The notes beneath the pieces are model-generated. The model did not search any database. It saw only the letters and a list, made by a program, of their open reading frames with translations, and was not told the DNA's origin. From contig JALUYI010000023.1 of the NCBI GenBank assembly GCA_027013095.1, positions 167,403-231,402 of the forward strand: a stretch of 64,000 nucleotides of DNA. The letters are read 5' to 3'. How positions within the stretch are numbered: the first letter of the stretch is position 1; each line of letters begins with the position of its first letter. Of the stretch, positions 29,784 through 39,128 are shown piece by piece. Origin of the DNA: Paracoccaceae bacterium (GTDB lineage: Bacteria > Pseudomonadota > Alphaproteobacteria > Rhodobacterales > Rhodobacteraceae). Position numbers and translations under genes: made by a program.

Positions 29784-32144
29784 ATGACCATAGCCGAGAT
29801 TTTTGATACGATGGAATACGGTCCCGCCCCCGAGAGCGCCGCGCAGGCTCTGGACTGGATTGCCGCGCGTGATGGCCGGTTCGGCCTGTTCATCAACGGC
29901 GCCTTTGTCGAGGGCGCGGGTGGCGAAACCTTCGAAACCCGCAACCCGGCCACGGGTGAATTGCTGGCCCATGTCACGCAGGCGGGGCAGGCCGATGTGG
30001 ATGCCGCTGTTGCCGCCGCCCGCAAGGCACAGCCGGGCTGGGAAAAGCTGGGCGGCAAGGGGCGCGCGCGGTTTCTGTATGCGCTGGCCCGTCTGGTGCA
30101 GAAGCATAGCCGCCTGCTGGCGGTGCTGGAAACGTTGGATAATGGCAAGCCGATCCGTGAAAGCCGCGATATCGACGTGCCGCTGGTTGCGCGGCATTTC
30201 TATTACCATGCCGGTGCGGCCCAGCTGATGGAAAGCGAAATGCCCGACCAGCAGGCCATCGGCGTTGCCGGGCAGATCATTCCGTGGAACTTCCCGCTCC
30301 TGATGCTGGCATGGAAGATCGCGCCGGCGCTGGCGATGGGCAATACCGTGGTGCTGAAGCCGGCCGAATATACCTCGCTCACGGCGCTGTTGTTTGCCGC
30401 GCTGTGCATCGAGGCCGGCCTGCCCAGCGGCGTCGTCAACATCGTCACCGGCGACGGGCGCGTGGGCGAGATGATCGTCGCGCATCCCGATATCGACAAG
30501 ATCGCCTTTACCGGCTCGACCGAGGTCGGCCGCAGGATCCGCGCCGCCACCGCCGGAACCGGCAAGGCGCTGACGCTGGAGCTGGGCGGCAAGTCGCCCT
30601 ATATCGTTTTCGACGACGCCGATCTGGACAGCGCGGTCGAGGGGCTGGTGGATGCGATCTGGTTCAATCAGGGGCAGGTCTGCTGCGCGGGTTCGCGCCT
30701 CTTGGTGCAGGAGGGGGTTGCCGACCGGCTGCATGACAAGATCCGCGCCCGCATGGACCGCCTGCGCATCGGCAATCCGCTGGACAAGGCCATCGACATC
30801 GGCGCGATCGTGGACCCGGTGCAGTTGCAGAGCATTTCGGAACTGGTCGATCGCGGTCTTGCCGAGGGGGGCGAGGCCTATCGCGCCAACGCGCCGCTGC
30901 CGGGCAATGGCTGTTACTACCCGCCAACCCTGATCTGCGGGCTGGAGCCGGCTTCGACCCTGATGCAGGAGGAAATTTTCGGCCCCGTTCTGGTGTCGAT
31001 GACCTTCCGCACCCCGGCCGAGGCGGTGCAGCTGGCCAACAACACGCGCTATGGGCTGGCGGCCTCGGTGTGGAGCGAGAACATCAATCTGGCGCTGGAT
31101 GTGGCGCCGAAACTGGCCTGCGGCGTGGTCTGGATCAACGGCACCAACATGTTCGATGCGGCCGCCGGGTTCGGTGGGCGGCGCGAAAGCGGTTTCGGCC
31201 GCGAGGGCGGGCGCGAGGGGCTGTATGCCTATACGCGGCCCAAAGGCACGACAAAATCGCTAAAGCCGATCACCGCCTTCAGAGGCACCTCCGGCCCCGC
31301 CGACGGCCTGTTGGACCGCACCGCCAAAATGTATATCGGCGGAAAACAGGCGCGCCCGGACAGCGGATATTCGCGCGCGGTTTACGGCCCGAAGGGCGCA
31401 TTTCTGGGCCATGTCGGCCTTGGCAATCGCAAGGATATCCGCAATGCGGTCGAAGCCGCACACAAGGCGCAAGGCTGGGCCGGAACGAGCGGGCACCTAC
31501 GCGCGCAGATCCTCTATTACATCGCCGAGAACCTTTCGGCGCGCACAGATGAATTCGCCGAGCGCCTGCTGGCGATGCAGGGTGGCGGCAGCACCCCCGC
31601 CCGCGCCGAGGTCGAGGCGGCTATCTCGCGCCTGTTCACCTATGGTGCATGGGCCGACAAATATGACGGTGCCGTCCATAACGTGCCGATCAAAGGGGTC
31701 GCGCTGGCCATGAATGAACCGGTCGGCGTGGTCGGGGTAATCGCCCCGGACGAAGCACCCCTGCTGGGGTTGATCTCGACCGTCGCCCCCCTGATCGCGA
31801 TGGGCAACACATGCGTTCTGGTCCCCTCGCAGGCCTATCCGCTGGCGGCTACGGATTTCTATCAGGTTCTGGAAACGTCGGACCTTCCTGCAGGGGTCGT
31901 AAATATCGTCACGGGCGAGCATGATGCACTGGCCCGAACTCTGGCCGAGCATGACGATGTGGACGCGCTGTGGTCCTTCAGTTCCAGCGACCTGTCCGGC
32001 GCGATCGAGGCGGCCTCGGTGGGCAATCTCAAGCGCACTTGGGTCAACAACGCCCACGCGCGCGACTGGGCCCGGGCCGAGGGGCGCGAATTCCTACGCC
32101 ACGCAACCGATGTGAAAAACATCTGGATACCTTACGGAGAATGA
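29784..32144 (+). CDS. Two-domain aldehyde dehydrogenase (ALDH16 type)
   Basis: 786 residues, about 300 longer than ordinary ALDHs. The first domain (about 30-495) is complete: NPATGELLAHV, PWNFPLLML, the general base in LELGGKSP, and the nucleophile C300 in NQGQVCCAGSR. The second ALDH-like domain (about 510-786: YIGGKQARPDSGYS, EPVGVVGVIAPDEAPLLG, then VNIVTGEHDALARTL) lacks a catalytic Cys and Glu, as in ALDH16, where the C-terminal pseudo-domain makes dimer contacts. The start has GATGAGGAT just upstream. It is cotranscribed with deoC and overlaps argE by four bases. Acetaldehyde is the likeliest substrate given deoC, which is inference. Confidence 0.9.
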   Translation: MTIAEIFDTMEYGPAPESAAQALDWIAARDGRFGLFINGAFVEGAGGETFETRNPATGELLAHVTQAGQADVDAAVAAARKAQPGWEKLGGKGRARFLYALARLVQKHSRLLAVLETLDNGKPIRESRDIDVPLVARHFYYHAGAAQLMESEMPDQQAIGVAGQIIPWNFPLLMLAWKIAPALAMGNTVVLKPAEYTSLTALLFAALCIEAGLPSGVVNIVTGDGRVGEMIVAHPDIDKIAFTGSTEVGRRIRAATAGTGKALTLELGGKSPYIVFDDADLDSAVEGLVDAIWFNQGQVCCAGSRLLVQEGVADRLHDKIRARMDRLRIGNPLDKAIDIGAIVDPVQLQSISELVDRGLAEGGEAYRANAPLPGNGCYYPPTLICGLEPASTLMQEEIFGPVLVSMTFRTPAEAVQLANNTRYGLAASVWSENINLALDVAPKLACGVVWINGTNMFDAAAGFGGRRESGFGREGGREGLYAYTRPKGTTKSLKPITAFRGTSGPADGLLDRTAKMYIGGKQARPDSGYSRAVYGPKGAFLGHVGLGNRKDIRNAVEAAHKAQGWAGTSGHLRAQILYYIAENLSARTDEFAERLLAMQGGGSTPARAEVEAAISRLFTYGAWADKYDGAVHNVPIKGVALAMNEPVGVVGVIAPDEAPLLGLISTVAPLIAMGNTCVLVPSQAYPLAATDFYQVLETSDLPAGVVNIVTGEHDALARTLAEHDDVDALWSFSSSDLSGAIEAASVGNLKRTWVNNAHARDWARAEGREFLRHATDVKNIWIPYGE

Positions 32145-33316
32145 AACCTGTTGACATTCTTGAGCGTCTGATCGCCTTTCCCACCGTCAGCTCGCAGGAA
32201 AACCGCAACCTGATCGACTGGGTGGCCGGTCTTTTGGCCGAGAACGGCATCGAAAGCACGATCATCGCCGACTCCACGGGGAAAAAGGCCAACCTCTATG
32301 CAACCGTCGGCCCGCAGGATCGGCCCGGCGTATTGCTGTCGGGGCATACCGATGTGGTGCCGGTCACCGGCCAGAACTGGACCAGACCGGCATTTCAGAT
32401 GACGCGCGAGGACGGGCGCATCTTTGGGCGCGGCAGCTGCGACATGAAAGGGTTTTGCGCCTGCGCCATACACGCGATGATCTCGGCGAGACGCGAACAT
32501 TTGCAGACCCCGCTACATCTGGCCCTGTCCCATGACGAAGAGATCGGCTGCATCGGCGTGCGCTCGCTGGTGGACATGCTGGCGGCGGCGCCGTTTCGCC
32601 CAGCCATGTGTATCGTCGGCGAACCGACCAATCTGGCAATCGCCACAGGGCATAAGGGGAAACTGGCCCTGCGGGCCGAATGCTTTGGAGAAGAGGGGCA
32701 TTCGGCCCTTGCCCCACTGGCCATGAATGCGCTGCATCTGGCGGTTGATTTCGCCCAAGCCGTCCGGCAGAAACAGGCCGAAATTGTGGAAACCGGGCGG
32801 CGCGACGGCGATTACGATATCCCCTACACGACGCTGCATATCGGCCGCATGAACGGCGGGGACGCCCTGAACATCGTGCCCAACTATGCCACTGTCGATT
32901 TTGAAATCCGCAATCTGGCCGAGGACGATGCCATGCAGATTCTGGACAGCCTCAGGGCCGAGGCCGCAGGGATTGTCAAGGCGTCGGCACACGCCTCCGC
33001 GCGCATCGAAATCAGCGAGATTTTTTCCTACCCCGGGCTGGGCACCGCACCAACGGCGGCCATCGTCGCCTTTGTCAAATCACTGACCGGCGCCAACGGA
33101 ACCATAAAGGTCGCGTTCGGCACCGAAGGTGGGCTGTTTGATCGAACCCTTGGCATCCCGACGGTCATCTGTGGCCCCGGCTCAATGGCACAGGGGCACA
33201 AACCCGACGAGTTCGTCACCGAATCCCAGCTGACCGCCTGCGACCGGATGCTGCAAACGCTGGTCGAGCGCCTGAAACAGCCGCTGGACACGCTGATCCG
33301 GGGTGTTGCCCGGTAA
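32141..33316 (+). CDS. argE: ArgE-like acetylornithine deacetylase (M20 family)
   Basis: 391 residues. Zinc amidohydrolase of the M20 group. LSGHTDVVPV (about 66-75), GRGSCDMKGF (about 96-105), the catalytic HDEEIGCIG (about 128-136), GEPTN, and the late metal-site FGTEGGLF are present. The usual substrate is N2-acetyl-L-ornithine, but here the gene is the first of a run with a dipeptide-type ABC transporter and aldehyde dehydrogenases rather than arginine genes. Catabolic deacylation of an imported amide is therefore an alternative. The ATG overlaps the ALDH16 stop (ATGA). Confidence 0.86.
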   Translation: MKPVDILERLIAFPTVSSQENRNLIDWVAGLLAENGIESTIIADSTGKKANLYATVGPQDRPGVLLSGHTDVVPVTGQNWTRPAFQMTREDGRIFGRGSCDMKGFCACAIHAMISARREHLQTPLHLALSHDEEIGCIGVRSLVDMLAAAPFRPAMCIVGEPTNLAIATGHKGKLALRAECFGEEGHSALAPLAMNALHLAVDFAQAVRQKQAEIVETGRRDGDYDIPYTTLHIGRMNGGDALNIVPNYATVDFEIRNLAEDDAMQILDSLRAEAAGIVKASAHASARIEISEIFSYPGLGTAPTAAIVAFVKSLTGANGTIKVAFGTEGGLFDRTLGIPTVICGPGSMAQGHKPDEFVTESQLTACDRMLQTLVERLKQPLDTLIRGVAR

Positions 33317-33396
33317 TTTGACAGAAAACCGCTTCACTCCCATTGGATTGCGCTGGTGGCTTGTGGTTTATGGATCTACGTCCTAGCATCCCGGCC

Positions 33397-34344
33397 ATGC
33401 TGCGTTTTACAACACTTCGACTGCTTTCATTCGCCCTTAGCCTAGTGGCCGCAAGCATCGTCATTTTCGCGGTGATCGAGGTCATCCCGGGCGACCCCGC
33501 GTCATATATGCTGGGCCTCAATGCCTCGCCCGATACGGTCGCTGCCCTGCGTGAGCAGATGGGGCTGAACAGCTCGCTGATCTTGCGCTATCTGCACTGG
33601 GTCAGCGGCATGCTCCACGGAGATTTCGGCACATCCTATACCTATCGCGTGCCGGTATCCGAGCTGGTCTCGGCGCGGCTCTGGATTTCGATACCGTTGG
33701 CCATCTATGCGCTGCTTCTCTCGACCCTGCTTGCCTTTCCAGTTGGCCTGATTGCCGCCGCACGACGCGGGAAACCTACGGACATCGGCATCATGGGGGC
33801 AACACAACTGGGCATCGCCATTCCGAATTTCTGGTTCGCGATGCTGCTAGTGGTTCTTTTTGCGATCCGGCTGCACTGGTTTTCCGCCGGCGGGTTTCCC
33901 GGCTGGAGCAAGAATTTCTGGTTGAGCCTGAAATCCCTGACCCTGCCGGCCATTGCCCTTGCCCTGCCTCAGGCCAGCATTCTGGCCCGGATCATGCGCT
34001 CGAGCCTGCTCGACACACTGGGGCAGGATTATATCCGCACCGCGCGCGCCAAGGGGCTGACGCGGGGGCAGGCGCTCAGGCGTCATGCACTGCGCAATGC
34101 GATGATCCCTGTTCTGACCATCATGGGCATGCAGTTCTCGTTCCTGCTGGCCGGCGCAATCATCATTGAGAACGTCTTTTTCCTGCCCGGTCTGGGGCGG
34201 CTGATTTTCCAAGGTATCACGCAGCGCGACCTGATCGTGGTGGAAAGCGCTGTCATGCTGCTGGTGTTCGCCGTGATCGCCGTCAACTTTCTGGTCGATC
34301 TTCTCTATGCCGTGGTCGATCCGCGCCTGAGGGGGAAATCATGA
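33397..34344 (+). CDS. Dipeptide/oligopeptide-type ABC transporter permease (DppB-like)
   Basis: 315 residues with six membrane segments. The N-terminal FALSLVAASIVIFAVIEVIPGDP (from about 11) and the cytoplasmic loop DYIRTARAKGLTRGQALRRHALRNAMIP with the EAA-type motif are DppB-like. I used the ATG at 33397 (MLRFTTLRLLSF); the ATG at 33370 or a TTG at 33343 would add 9 or 18 residues and no ribosome-binding site clearly decides. It lies 80 bases after argE and overlaps the second permease by four bases. Confidence 0.9.
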   Translation: MLRFTTLRLLSFALSLVAASIVIFAVIEVIPGDPASYMLGLNASPDTVAALREQMGLNSSLILRYLHWVSGMLHGDFGTSYTYRVPVSELVSARLWISIPLAIYALLLSTLLAFPVGLIAAARRGKPTDIGIMGATQLGIAIPNFWFAMLLVVLFAIRLHWFSAGGFPGWSKNFWLSLKSLTLPAIALALPQASILARIMRSSLLDTLGQDYIRTARAKGLTRGQALRRHALRNAMIPVLTIMGMQFSFLLAGAIIIENVFFLPGLGRLIFQGITQRDLIVVESAVMLLVFAVIAVNFLVDLLYAVVDPRLRGKS

Positions 34345-35186
34345 AGCTGCCGCACACGCTGGTTCTTGGGGCAATCCTGTTCGGCCTGTTTCTGGCCGCA
34401 GCGCTGGTATCCTTTCTGTGGACGCCGTTTGATGTCGAAACGCTGGATATTGCCGCCAAGCTGCGGCCGCCCGGGGCCCTCCACTGGTTTGGAACCGACC
34501 ATTTCGGACGGGACATATTTTCGATGATCATGGTCGGCGCGCGCACCTCGATCGCGGTGGCGGTGGTTGCCGTTGGTATCGGGGTTGCTCTTGGGGTGCC
34601 ACTGGGCCTTGCCGCCGCGGCACGCCATGGAGGGGTACTTGACGAGGTGATCATGCGCGGCAATGATCTGGTCTTTGCCTTTCCCAGCCTCGTCATCGCC
34701 ATCCTGATCACTGCCGTCTTTGGGCCTTCGGCGCTCAATGCGATCATCGCGATCGGGATCTTCAATGTTCCGGTCTTTGCTCGGATTGCGCGCAGCGGTG
34801 CGCTGTCGTTGTGGACGCTGGACTATGTTCTTGCCGCACAGGTGGCGGGCAAGGGCAAGATCAGGATCAGCTTTGAGCATATTTTGCCCAATATCGCCAA
34901 CCTCCTGATCGTTCAGGGCACAATCCAGTTCAGCCTGGGCATTCTGGCCGAGGCGGCCCTGTCCTATGTTGGCCTCGGCGCACAACCGCCAACCCCCAGC
35001 TGGGGGCGGATGTTAGCAGACAGCCAGACGATGATTTCCTTTGCCCCGCATCTGGCCCTGTTTCCGGGGTTCGCTATCGTTCTGACCGTGCTGGGCCTCA
35101 ACCTCATGGGCGACGGCCTGCGCGATATTCTCGACCCGCGGATCAGACGCCGCGTCAGGTCCCGGCCCGAGCGGAGCCCTGAATGA
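34341..35186 (+). CDS. Dipeptide/oligopeptide-type ABC transporter permease (DppC-like)
   Basis: 281 residues. A short N-terminal membrane segment is followed by GALHWFGTDHFGRDIFSMIMVGARTS-like sequence (about 45-70, read in pieces), the DppC N-terminal signature, and five further helices. The ATPase-contact loop is VLAAQVAGKGKIRISFEHILPNI and the end MGDGLRDILDPRIRRR is typical. It is translationally coupled to the neighbours on both sides by ATGA overlaps. Confidence 0.93.
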   Translation: MKLPHTLVLGAILFGLFLAAALVSFLWTPFDVETLDIAAKLRPPGALHWFGTDHFGRDIFSMIMVGARTSIAVAVVAVGIGVALGVPLGLAAAARHGGVLDEVIMRGNDLVFAFPSLVIAILITAVFGPSALNAIIAIGIFNVPVFARIARSGALSLWTLDYVLAAQVAGKGKIRISFEHILPNIANLLIVQGTIQFSLGILAEAALSYVGLGAQPPTPSWGRMLADSQTMISFAPHLALFPGFAIVLTVLGLNLMGDGLRDILDPRIRRRVRSRPERSPE

Positions 35187-36790
35187 GCCTCCTATCCGTT
35201 CAAAACCTGTCTGTTGGTATCCACGGCACACCGATCCTGCGTGACGTGTCCTTCGAGGTTCGCCCCGGAATGGTATTTGGCGTGGTCGGGGAAAGTGGCT
35301 CGGGGAAATCCATGACGGCACTGGCCCTGATGGGCCTTTTGCCCGACGGAGCCGAAACATCGGGGCAGGCGACATTGCAGGGCCAGACCCTGCTGGGGCT
35401 GCCCGAGCGACAGATCTGCGCCATTCGCGGGGCGGAAATCGGGATGATCTTTCAGGAGCCCATGACCGCCCTGAACCCGGTCAGAACGATCGGGGATCAG
35501 GTCGCCGAAACGCTGATCGTCCACGGCAAGGCCAACCGCAGCGAAGCCCTGAAAATCGCCCGCCAGCGCCTGAACCGGGTTGGCTTGCCCGCCGAGCGGT
35601 TTCCGCTTGATCGCTACCCTCACGAGTTGAGTGGCGGTCAGCGCCAGCGGGTCATGATCGCGCTGGCCATTGCCCTGCGCCCGCAGCTTTTGATCGCCGA
35701 TGAACCGACGACCGCGCTGGATGTCACCACTCAGGCGCAAATCCTGACGCTGCTGAAATCTCTTGTACAAGAGGACGGCATGGCGCTGATTCTGATCACA
35801 CACGACCTTGCCGTGGTTTCGGACATTGCCGATCATATCGCGGTCATGGAAAAGGGACGCATCGTCGAAAAAGGACCGCTTGAAACCGTCTTTCGCAACC
35901 GGGAAAACCCCACCACGCGAAAACTGTTCGCCGCCTCGAACCATGCACCCCAACGGGTTGTTCGCGCCCATACGGAACCGATCCTCGAGGTCAGGGATGC
36001 CATTCGAATCTACAACCCGTCGCGGCGGCGTCTGTTTTCCAAGACGCAGGGTTTGCGGGCCGTCAACAATGTCACCTTCAGCCTGAAACGGGGCGAAAAC
36101 CTGGGTCTGGTTGGCGAAAGCGGCTGCGGGAAATCCACCCTGACGCGGGCCATTCTGGGGCTGGAACCGCTTCAGGGGGGCGAAATCCGCGCCTTTGGCA
36201 CGCCGGTTGGCCCAAGGATGCCAAAGTCCCAGCGCGCCAAAATCCAAGTGGTTTTTCAGGACCCTTACGGCAGTTTCAACCCGCGCTGGAAGGTTGTGCG
36301 CCTTGTCGCCGAGCCCTTTCACCTGCTGGAAAACGCGCATCTCAACCGACGTGAACGGGTCGCCGAAGCGCTGGAAAGCGTCGGCCTGTGCGCCGACGAT
36401 ATGGACAAGTTCATTCATGAGTTTTCCGGCGGTCAGCGCCAGCGCATCGCCATCGCCCGGGCCCTGATCTTGCGCCCCAAGCTGATCGTTCTGGATGAGG
36501 CGGTTTCGGCGCTGGACGTGTCCATTCGCGCGCAAATCCTCGACCTGCTGGCCGATCTGTCCAAACGTTTCCAACTGAGCTATCTGTTCATCAGCCACGA
36601 TCTGGGGGTCGTGCGCAGCATCACTGATCGGGTGCTGGTGATGAAGGCCGGTGAAATCGTTGAGGAGGGGCCCACCGAGCAACTCTTTTCCAACCCAACG
36701 CACCCTTATACCCGGCAATTGATCGCGGCGACCCCGCGGCTGCCGGATGATTTGAAACCACCTCACGCTGACAGCAAAGGGACTGCTTGA
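35183..36790 (+). CDS. Fused dipeptide-type ABC transporter ATPase (DppD-DppF)
   Basis: 535 residues with two complete nucleotide-binding domains. Domain 1 has Walker A GESGSGKSM (37-45), signature LSGGQRQR and Walker B LLIADEPTTALD. Domain 2 starts near residue 268, with Walker A GESGCGKST (about 311-319), signature FSGGQRQR and LIVLDEAVSALD. Each is followed by the oligopeptide-family C-terminal region (NPTTRKLF and THPYTRQLI). The two ATPases are separate genes in the classical dpp operon. No substrate-binding protein is encoded anywhere beside these genes. Confidence 0.95.
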   Translation: MSLLSVQNLSVGIHGTPILRDVSFEVRPGMVFGVVGESGSGKSMTALALMGLLPDGAETSGQATLQGQTLLGLPERQICAIRGAEIGMIFQEPMTALNPVRTIGDQVAETLIVHGKANRSEALKIARQRLNRVGLPAERFPLDRYPHELSGGQRQRVMIALAIALRPQLLIADEPTTALDVTTQAQILTLLKSLVQEDGMALILITHDLAVVSDIADHIAVMEKGRIVEKGPLETVFRNRENPTTRKLFAASNHAPQRVVRAHTEPILEVRDAIRIYNPSRRRLFSKTQGLRAVNNVTFSLKRGENLGLVGESGCGKSTLTRAILGLEPLQGGEIRAFGTPVGPRMPKSQRAKIQVVFQDPYGSFNPRWKVVRLVAEPFHLLENAHLNRRERVAEALESVGLCADDMDKFIHEFSGGQRQRIAIARALILRPKLIVLDEAVSALDVSIRAQILDLLADLSKRFQLSYLFISHDLGVVRSITDRVLVMKAGEIVEEGPTEQLFSNPTHPYTRQLIAATPRLPDDLKPPHADSKGTA

Positions 36791-36791
36791 C

Positions 36792-38246
36792 ATGACACAG
36801 AATGCTCTTTGGTACGAGACCGAAAAATGCTTTATCGCCGGCACATGGCGCCCGACCTTGGCGAACGAAACGCTGGCCGTGGAAAATCCCTCGACAGGTG
36901 AGGAGATCTGCAGGATTGCAAGGGGCCGCGGCGCTGATATCAACGCCGCCGTTGCCGCGGCACAGGCCGCCCGTGATGGCGACTGGGGCGCGTTGCCAGC
37001 CTTTGAGCGTGGCCGCCTGCTGTCAAACATGGGACGTATCGTGCTGGAGCATGTGGATGCGCTGGCAACAATCGAGGCGGCCGATGTCGGCAAACCATTG
37101 AAACAGGCGCGCGCGGATGCGCTGGCCCTCGCGCGGTATCTTGAATTTTACGGCGGCGCTGCCGACAAGGTGATGGGCGAGACAATCCCCTATCTGGACG
37201 GCTACACCGTCTATACGTTGCGCGAACCACACGGGGTCACCGGACATATCGTGCCGTGGAACTACCCCATGCAGATCATTGGCCGCTCGGTCGGGGCGGC
37301 ACTGGCAATGGGCAACGCCTGCGTCCTGAAACCCGCCGAAGAGGCCTGCCTGACAGCATTGGCCTTTGCCGAAATGGCCAGCGAAGCGGGCCTGCCCGCC
37401 GGTGCCATCAACGTCGTACCGGGTCTTGGCGAAGAGGCCGGGGCCACCCTGTCCGCGCATCCCGGAATTCAGCACCTCTCGTTTACCGGCTCGGTTGCCA
37501 CCGGGCAGATGATCCAGTCGGCCGCCGCACAGAATGTGATCCCGGTCACACTGGAGCTAGGAGGTAAATCCCCGCAGGTGGTGTTTGACGACGCTGACCT
37601 TGACGCCGCCCTGCCATTTCTCGTGAACGCGGGGATACAGAACGCTGGGCAGACCTGCTCGGCCTCGTCGCGCATTCTGGTGCAGCGCGGGGCCTATCAA
37701 AAGGTTTGCGAGATGATGGCCGAACGCTATCGCAGCCTGATCGTTGGGCCGGCGCTGGCAGACCATGACATCGGCCCACTAATCTCGGCCCGGCAAAAAG
37801 AGATCGTCAGCGGCTTTGTCAACGCCGCCGATCCCGCACGTATTCTGGCCCGCGCCAAACTGGCCGATGATCTGCCCACGGGCGGGCATTATTTCGCGCC
37901 GGTTCTTTATGGCGGAGTCGATCCCGACGACCCTTTGGCACAGGCCGAGATTTTTGGCCCCGTTCAGGCCATCATCCCGTTTGAAACAGAGGCCGAGGCC
38001 ATCGCCATCGCCAACGGCACCGCATATGGCCTTGTCGCCTCGGTCTGGAGCCGTGATGGCGGGCGCCAGATGCGCCTTGCCCGCGCCTTGCATGCTGGCC
38101 AGATCTTTCTGAACAATTACGGCGCCGGTGGCGGAGTCGAATTGCCCTTTGGCGGGGTGGGAAAATCCGGTCACGGCCGCGAAAAGGGGTTCGAGGCGCT
38201 TTATGGATTCAGCGTCTTGAAAACGGTGGCAGCCCGCCACGGTTAG
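36792..38246 (+). CDS. NAD-dependent aldehyde dehydrogenase
   Basis: 484 residues. Complete single-domain ALDH: NAD-binding PWNYPMQ and LKPAEEA, general-base Glu in LELGGKSPQ, nucleophile C289 in NAGQTCSASSR, and the C-terminal NNYGAGGGVELPFGG. The family converts aldehydes to acids; resemblance to gamma-glutamyl-aminobutyraldehyde/betaine aldehyde enzymes is only general. It begins one base after the ABC ATPase stop, which places it in the transport operon. Confidence 0.92.
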   Translation: MTQNALWYETEKCFIAGTWRPTLANETLAVENPSTGEEICRIARGRGADINAAVAAAQAARDGDWGALPAFERGRLLSNMGRIVLEHVDALATIEAADVGKPLKQARADALALARYLEFYGGAADKVMGETIPYLDGYTVYTLREPHGVTGHIVPWNYPMQIIGRSVGAALAMGNACVLKPAEEACLTALAFAEMASEAGLPAGAINVVPGLGEEAGATLSAHPGIQHLSFTGSVATGQMIQSAAAQNVIPVTLELGGKSPQVVFDDADLDAALPFLVNAGIQNAGQTCSASSRILVQRGAYQKVCEMMAERYRSLIVGPALADHDIGPLISARQKEIVSGFVNAADPARILARAKLADDLPTGGHYFAPVLYGGVDPDDPLAQAEIFGPVQAIIPFETEAEAIAIANGTAYGLVASVWSRDGGRQMRLARALHAGQIFLNNYGAGGGVELPFGGVGKSGHGREKGFEALYGFSVLKTVAARHG

Positions 38247-38383
38247 GGAATTTGCAAAAGAGGGGGGACAGTTCCCATCGCCAAAGGCGTGAGACCCGCC
38301 ATTCCTGTCCAGTAGCGACAGAGGCCTTGCGAAACACGTAAAAACCTCGCAAACATGCCGGGAAACCATCACAGGAGGCCCCG

Positions 38384-39124
38384 ATGAGACTGGCAGGAAA
38401 AACCGCAATCGTGACCGGCGGCGGCTCGGGTTTTGGCGCCGGAATAGCGCGAAAATTCGCCGCCGAAGGGGCGCGGGTGATGGTTGCCGATATAAATCAT
38501 GACGCAGCCAATGCCATTGCCGACGAGATCGGCGGCCTCGCGCAGTACGTCGATGTATCGGATGATGCCAGCGTCGCGGACATGGCGAGCGCGGCCATTT
38601 CGACGTTTGGTGCCCTCGACATCCTGATAAACAATGCCGGGATCACTCACTTGCCAGCGGCGCTGGAAGATGTCTCGATCGCCGATTTCGATCGGGTAAT
38701 GAATGTCAACATGCGCTCGGTCTTTCTGACCGCCCGCCATATCGTGCCGCATATGAAAAAGAATCGTGCCGGGGTGATCCTGAACATGGCCTCGACCGCC
38801 GGGGTCAGCCCGCGGCCGCGCCTGAACTGGTATAACGCATCCAAGGGCTGGATGATTACCGCAACCAAGACCATGGCGGTTGAACTGGCCCCCGATGGCG
38901 TGCGCGTGAATGCAATCAACCCGGTCGCGGGGGAAACGCCCCTGTTAAAATCCTTCATGGGCGAGGACACCCCGGAAATTCGGGCCAAATTCCTGTCGAC
39001 GATTCCTCTGGGTCGGTTCTCGACTCCGCAAGACATGGGGAATGCTGCCTGTTTTCTCTGTTCGGAGGAGGCCAGCATGATCACCGGCGTCGCCCTTGAG
39101 GTGGACGGCGGCAGGTGTATCTAG
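38384..39124 (+). CDS. Short-chain dehydrogenase/reductase
   Basis: 246 residues. Classical SDR: cofactor motif TGGGSGFG (11-18), D36 favouring NAD(H), NNAG (83-86), S137, and catalytic Y150-x3-K154. It oxidises an alcohol or reduces a ketone; the substrate is unknown. The start has AGGAGG close upstream. It is 137 bases after the ALDH gene (a small promoter region may lie there) and four bases before the P1 hydrolase, so it is probably part of the same catabolic run. Confidence 0.92.
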   Translation: MRLAGKTAIVTGGGSGFGAGIARKFAAEGARVMVADINHDAANAIADEIGGLAQYVDVSDDASVADMASAAISTFGALDILINNAGITHLPAALEDVSIADFDRVMNVNMRSVFLTARHIVPHMKKNRAGVILNMASTAGVSPRPRLNWYNASKGWMITATKTMAVELAPDGVRVNAINPVAGETPLLKSFMGEDTPEIRAKFLSTIPLGRFSTPQDMGNAACFLCSEEASMITGVALEVDGGRCI

Positions 39125-39128
39125 CGTG

